Source: Siminovitchia sp047228825
Lineage (GTDB): Bacteria > Bacillota > Bacilli > Bacillales > Bacillaceae_C
Assembly (NCBI RefSeq): GCF_047228825.1
Contig: NZ_JBFEGN010000138.1
Span: forward strand, 1 to 6,121
Direction of reading: 5' to 3'
Length of the DNA stretch: 6,121 bases
Both the position numbers and the translations under genes were made by a program. Shown piece after piece: positions 4,688 through 6,121 of this stretch; the first letter of the stretch is position 1; each line of letters begins with the position of its first letter. The notes under the pieces were generated by a model. The model did not search any database and had not been told where the DNA came from. It worked only from the letters and a program-made list of their open reading frames with translations.

Positions 4688-6049
4688 ATGAATATAGCAC
4701 TGAATGAAATGATGGAAACGATCCGGATGGTCCAAATGGAAAACCTGGATATTCGGACCGTCACCATGGGAATCAGCCTGTCGGATTGTGCTGATTCTGA
4801 TTTTGAAAAAATGAACAAACGGGTTTATGAAAAAATCGTACAATACGCCGGGAAATTAAAAAGCACTGCGGAGGCGGCAGAAAAAGAATTCGGCATTCCA
4901 ATCGTCAATAAAAGAATATCTGTCACACCAATTGCAGAGCTATTGGGAAATGCGACGAAAAAGCAGGCAGTGGAGCTGGCCAAAACGTTGGATAAAGCGG
5001 CCGCCACGCTTGGAGTTGACTTTATCGGAGGCTATTCCGCGCTTGTCCATAAAGGAATCGCAAAGGGTGAAAAAACGCTTCTGGACGCACTCCCGGAGGC
5101 ACTGAGCGTAACGGAGCGGGTTTGTTCGTCCGTTTCTGTTGCTACGACGAGAACGGGCATTAATATGGACGCTGTTCGCGAGATGGGCTTTATTATAAAA
5201 GAAGCAGCAGAAAGAACAAAAGACCGAAACGGAATTGCTTGTGCCAAGCTTGTTGTTTTTTGCAATCCTGTCGAGGACAATCCGTTTATGGCAGGCGCTT
5301 TTCACGGTGCTGGCGAGGGGGAGGCAGTGCTGAATGTGGGAGTTAGCGGTCCGGGCGTCGTGTTAAATGCTTTGAGACGCCATCCGGAAGGTGATCTTGG
5401 AGAAGTGGCAGATGTCATTAAAAAGACTGTTTTTAAAATAACAAGAGCGGGAGAGCTGATCGGCCGGGTTGTGGCAGATCGTCTCCAAGTTCCATTCGGA
5501 ATCATGGATTTGTCGCTAGCTCCCACAAACGCCATGAATGATAGCGTTGCTGAAATCTTGGAAGAAATCGGCCTTGAACGGGTCGGTACTCATGGCACAA
5601 TCGCAGCTCTTGCCTTAATGAATGACGCAGTGAAAAAGGGCGGGGCGATGGCAAGTTCTTATGTCGGCGGTTTGAGCGGCGCCTTTATCCCCGTGAGTGA
5701 GGACGAGGGCATGATCCGCGGCATCGAGGACCAGGCGCTTACCTTGTCCAAACTGGAGGCCATGACCTGTGTCTGCTCGGTTGGGCTCGACATGATTGCC
5801 TTGTCGGGTGATGCTTCGCCTGCAACGCTGGCTGCAATCATCGCAGATGAAGCGGCTATCGGAATGATCAATAAGAAAACGACGGCGGTGCGCGTCATTC
5901 CGGTCCCGGGAAAGCGGGAAGGTGATATTGTCGAATTTGGCGGACTGCTTGGGCGGGCGCCAGTTCTTGGGGTTAATCCATTTAGTTCAGAAAAATTCAT
6001 CCGCCGCGGCGGGCGCATTCCTGCACCGCTCCAGTCACTGATTAATTAG
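4688..6049 (+). CDS. UPF0210/DUF711 family protein (PFL-like fold)
   Basis: This 453-aa cytoplasmic protein belongs to a conserved family of unknown function, often labelled PFL family because its fold resembles pyruvate formate-lyase type enzymes. Recognisable conserved stretches are FIGGYSALVHKG (112-123), CSSVSVATTRTGINM (146-160), NPFMAGAFHGAGEGE (198-212), VGVSGPGVV (217-225), DLSLAPTNAMNDSV (274-287), GTHGTIAALALMND (300-313) and SYVGGLSGAFIPVSED (324-339). There is no glycyl-radical motif of the RVxGY type near the C-terminus. Cysteines C361 and C363 (TCVCS) lie where a catalytic pair might be sought, which is speculation. The start at ATG 4688 has AAAGGAG (4674-4680) seven bases upstream; the in-frame ATG at 4682 is too close to it. 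The gene begins 13 bases after the ACT stop, whose last base is part of this ribosome site, so the two are co-transcribed and probably work together. No clear terminator follows within the window. Confidence 0.92.
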   Translation: MNIALNEMMETIRMVQMENLDIRTVTMGISLSDCADSDFEKMNKRVYEKIVQYAGKLKSTAEAAEKEFGIPIVNKRISVTPIAELLGNATKKQAVELAKTLDKAAATLGVDFIGGYSALVHKGIAKGEKTLLDALPEALSVTERVCSSVSVATTRTGINMDAVREMGFIIKEAAERTKDRNGIACAKLVVFCNPVEDNPFMAGAFHGAGEGEAVLNVGVSGPGVVLNALRRHPEGDLGEVADVIKKTVFKITRAGELIGRVVADRLQVPFGIMDLSLAPTNAMNDSVAEILEEIGLERVGTHGTIAALALMNDAVKKGGAMASSYVGGLSGAFIPVSEDEGMIRGIEDQALTLSKLEAMTCVCSVGLDMIALSGDASPATLAAIIADEAAIGMINKKTTAVRVIPVPGKREGDIVEFGGLLGRAPVLGVNPFSSEKFIRRGGRIPAPLQSLIN

Positions 6050-6121
6050 GGCTTACTGAACAACCTTTATTTTGATCAATAGTTTGCCACTCGCGTTCTG
6101 AAATAAAAATAGTCGTCGAAT
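6050..6121. other. Right edge after the UPF0210 gene, no supported gene
   Basis: No terminator hairpin or ribosome site is visible. A minus-strand frame is open from the window edge to TAA at 6042-6044 (25 codons) and could be the end of a converging gene, but it is too short to support. Confidence 0.4.

Noticed and set aside
6042..6121. C-terminal end of a converging minus-strand gene
   Set aside because: There are only 25 open codons to the window edge, overlapping the UPF0210 end by eight bases. That is too short to separate from chance without the neighbouring sequence.

Overview
The window looks like a chromosomal segment of a low- to mid-GC Gram-positive bacterium of the Bacillaceae. 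The evidence is strong AGGAG-type ribosome sites, SigA-type promoters, U-tailed terminators, a YocH-like LysM-3D secreted wall protein, a YtkK-like oxidoreductase, a MapB/YflG-like methionine aminopeptidase, and a glycine riboswitch that ends in an intrinsic terminator. The species cannot be named from the sequence alone.

Layout, left to right. (1) 95-837 (+): a type I methionine aminopeptidase gene split by a one-base deficit in an A7 run. (2) About 921-2063: a complete IS630-family insertion sequence with its transposase on the minus strand. The transposase is in two frames joined by a typical -1 slippery A8 run followed by a perfect stem-loop. The element sits between genes and breaks none. 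(3) 2204-2968 (+): a short-chain dehydrogenase/reductase close to YtkK that lacks the usual catalytic serine. (4) 2969-3179: no convincing gene. (5) 3222-3821 (-): a secreted LysM plus 3D-domain wall protein with its own terminator and an extended -10 promoter. (6) 3936-4137 (+): a good promoter followed by a possible 49-residue small protein. (7) 4147-6049 (+): a complete regulatory and coding unit made of a SigA promoter, a single-aptamer glycine riboswitch, an intrinsic terminator, a small ACT-domain protein (UPF0237) and a UPF0210/DUF711 protein 13 bases downstream.

The most interesting part is the last unit. A glycine-sensing leader controls two conserved proteins of unknown function, which ties the ACT/UPF0210 pair to glycine or one-carbon metabolism. 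The leader has one ligand-binding aptamer. It is preceded by a short hairpin closed by a kink-turn-like internal loop, as if the first aptamer of a tandem riboswitch had been reduced to a stub. A seven-base segment in the aptamer is perfectly complementary to the left arm of the terminator. This suggests that glycine binding favours termination, so the operon would be made when glycine is low. That logic is inferred from base pairing only.
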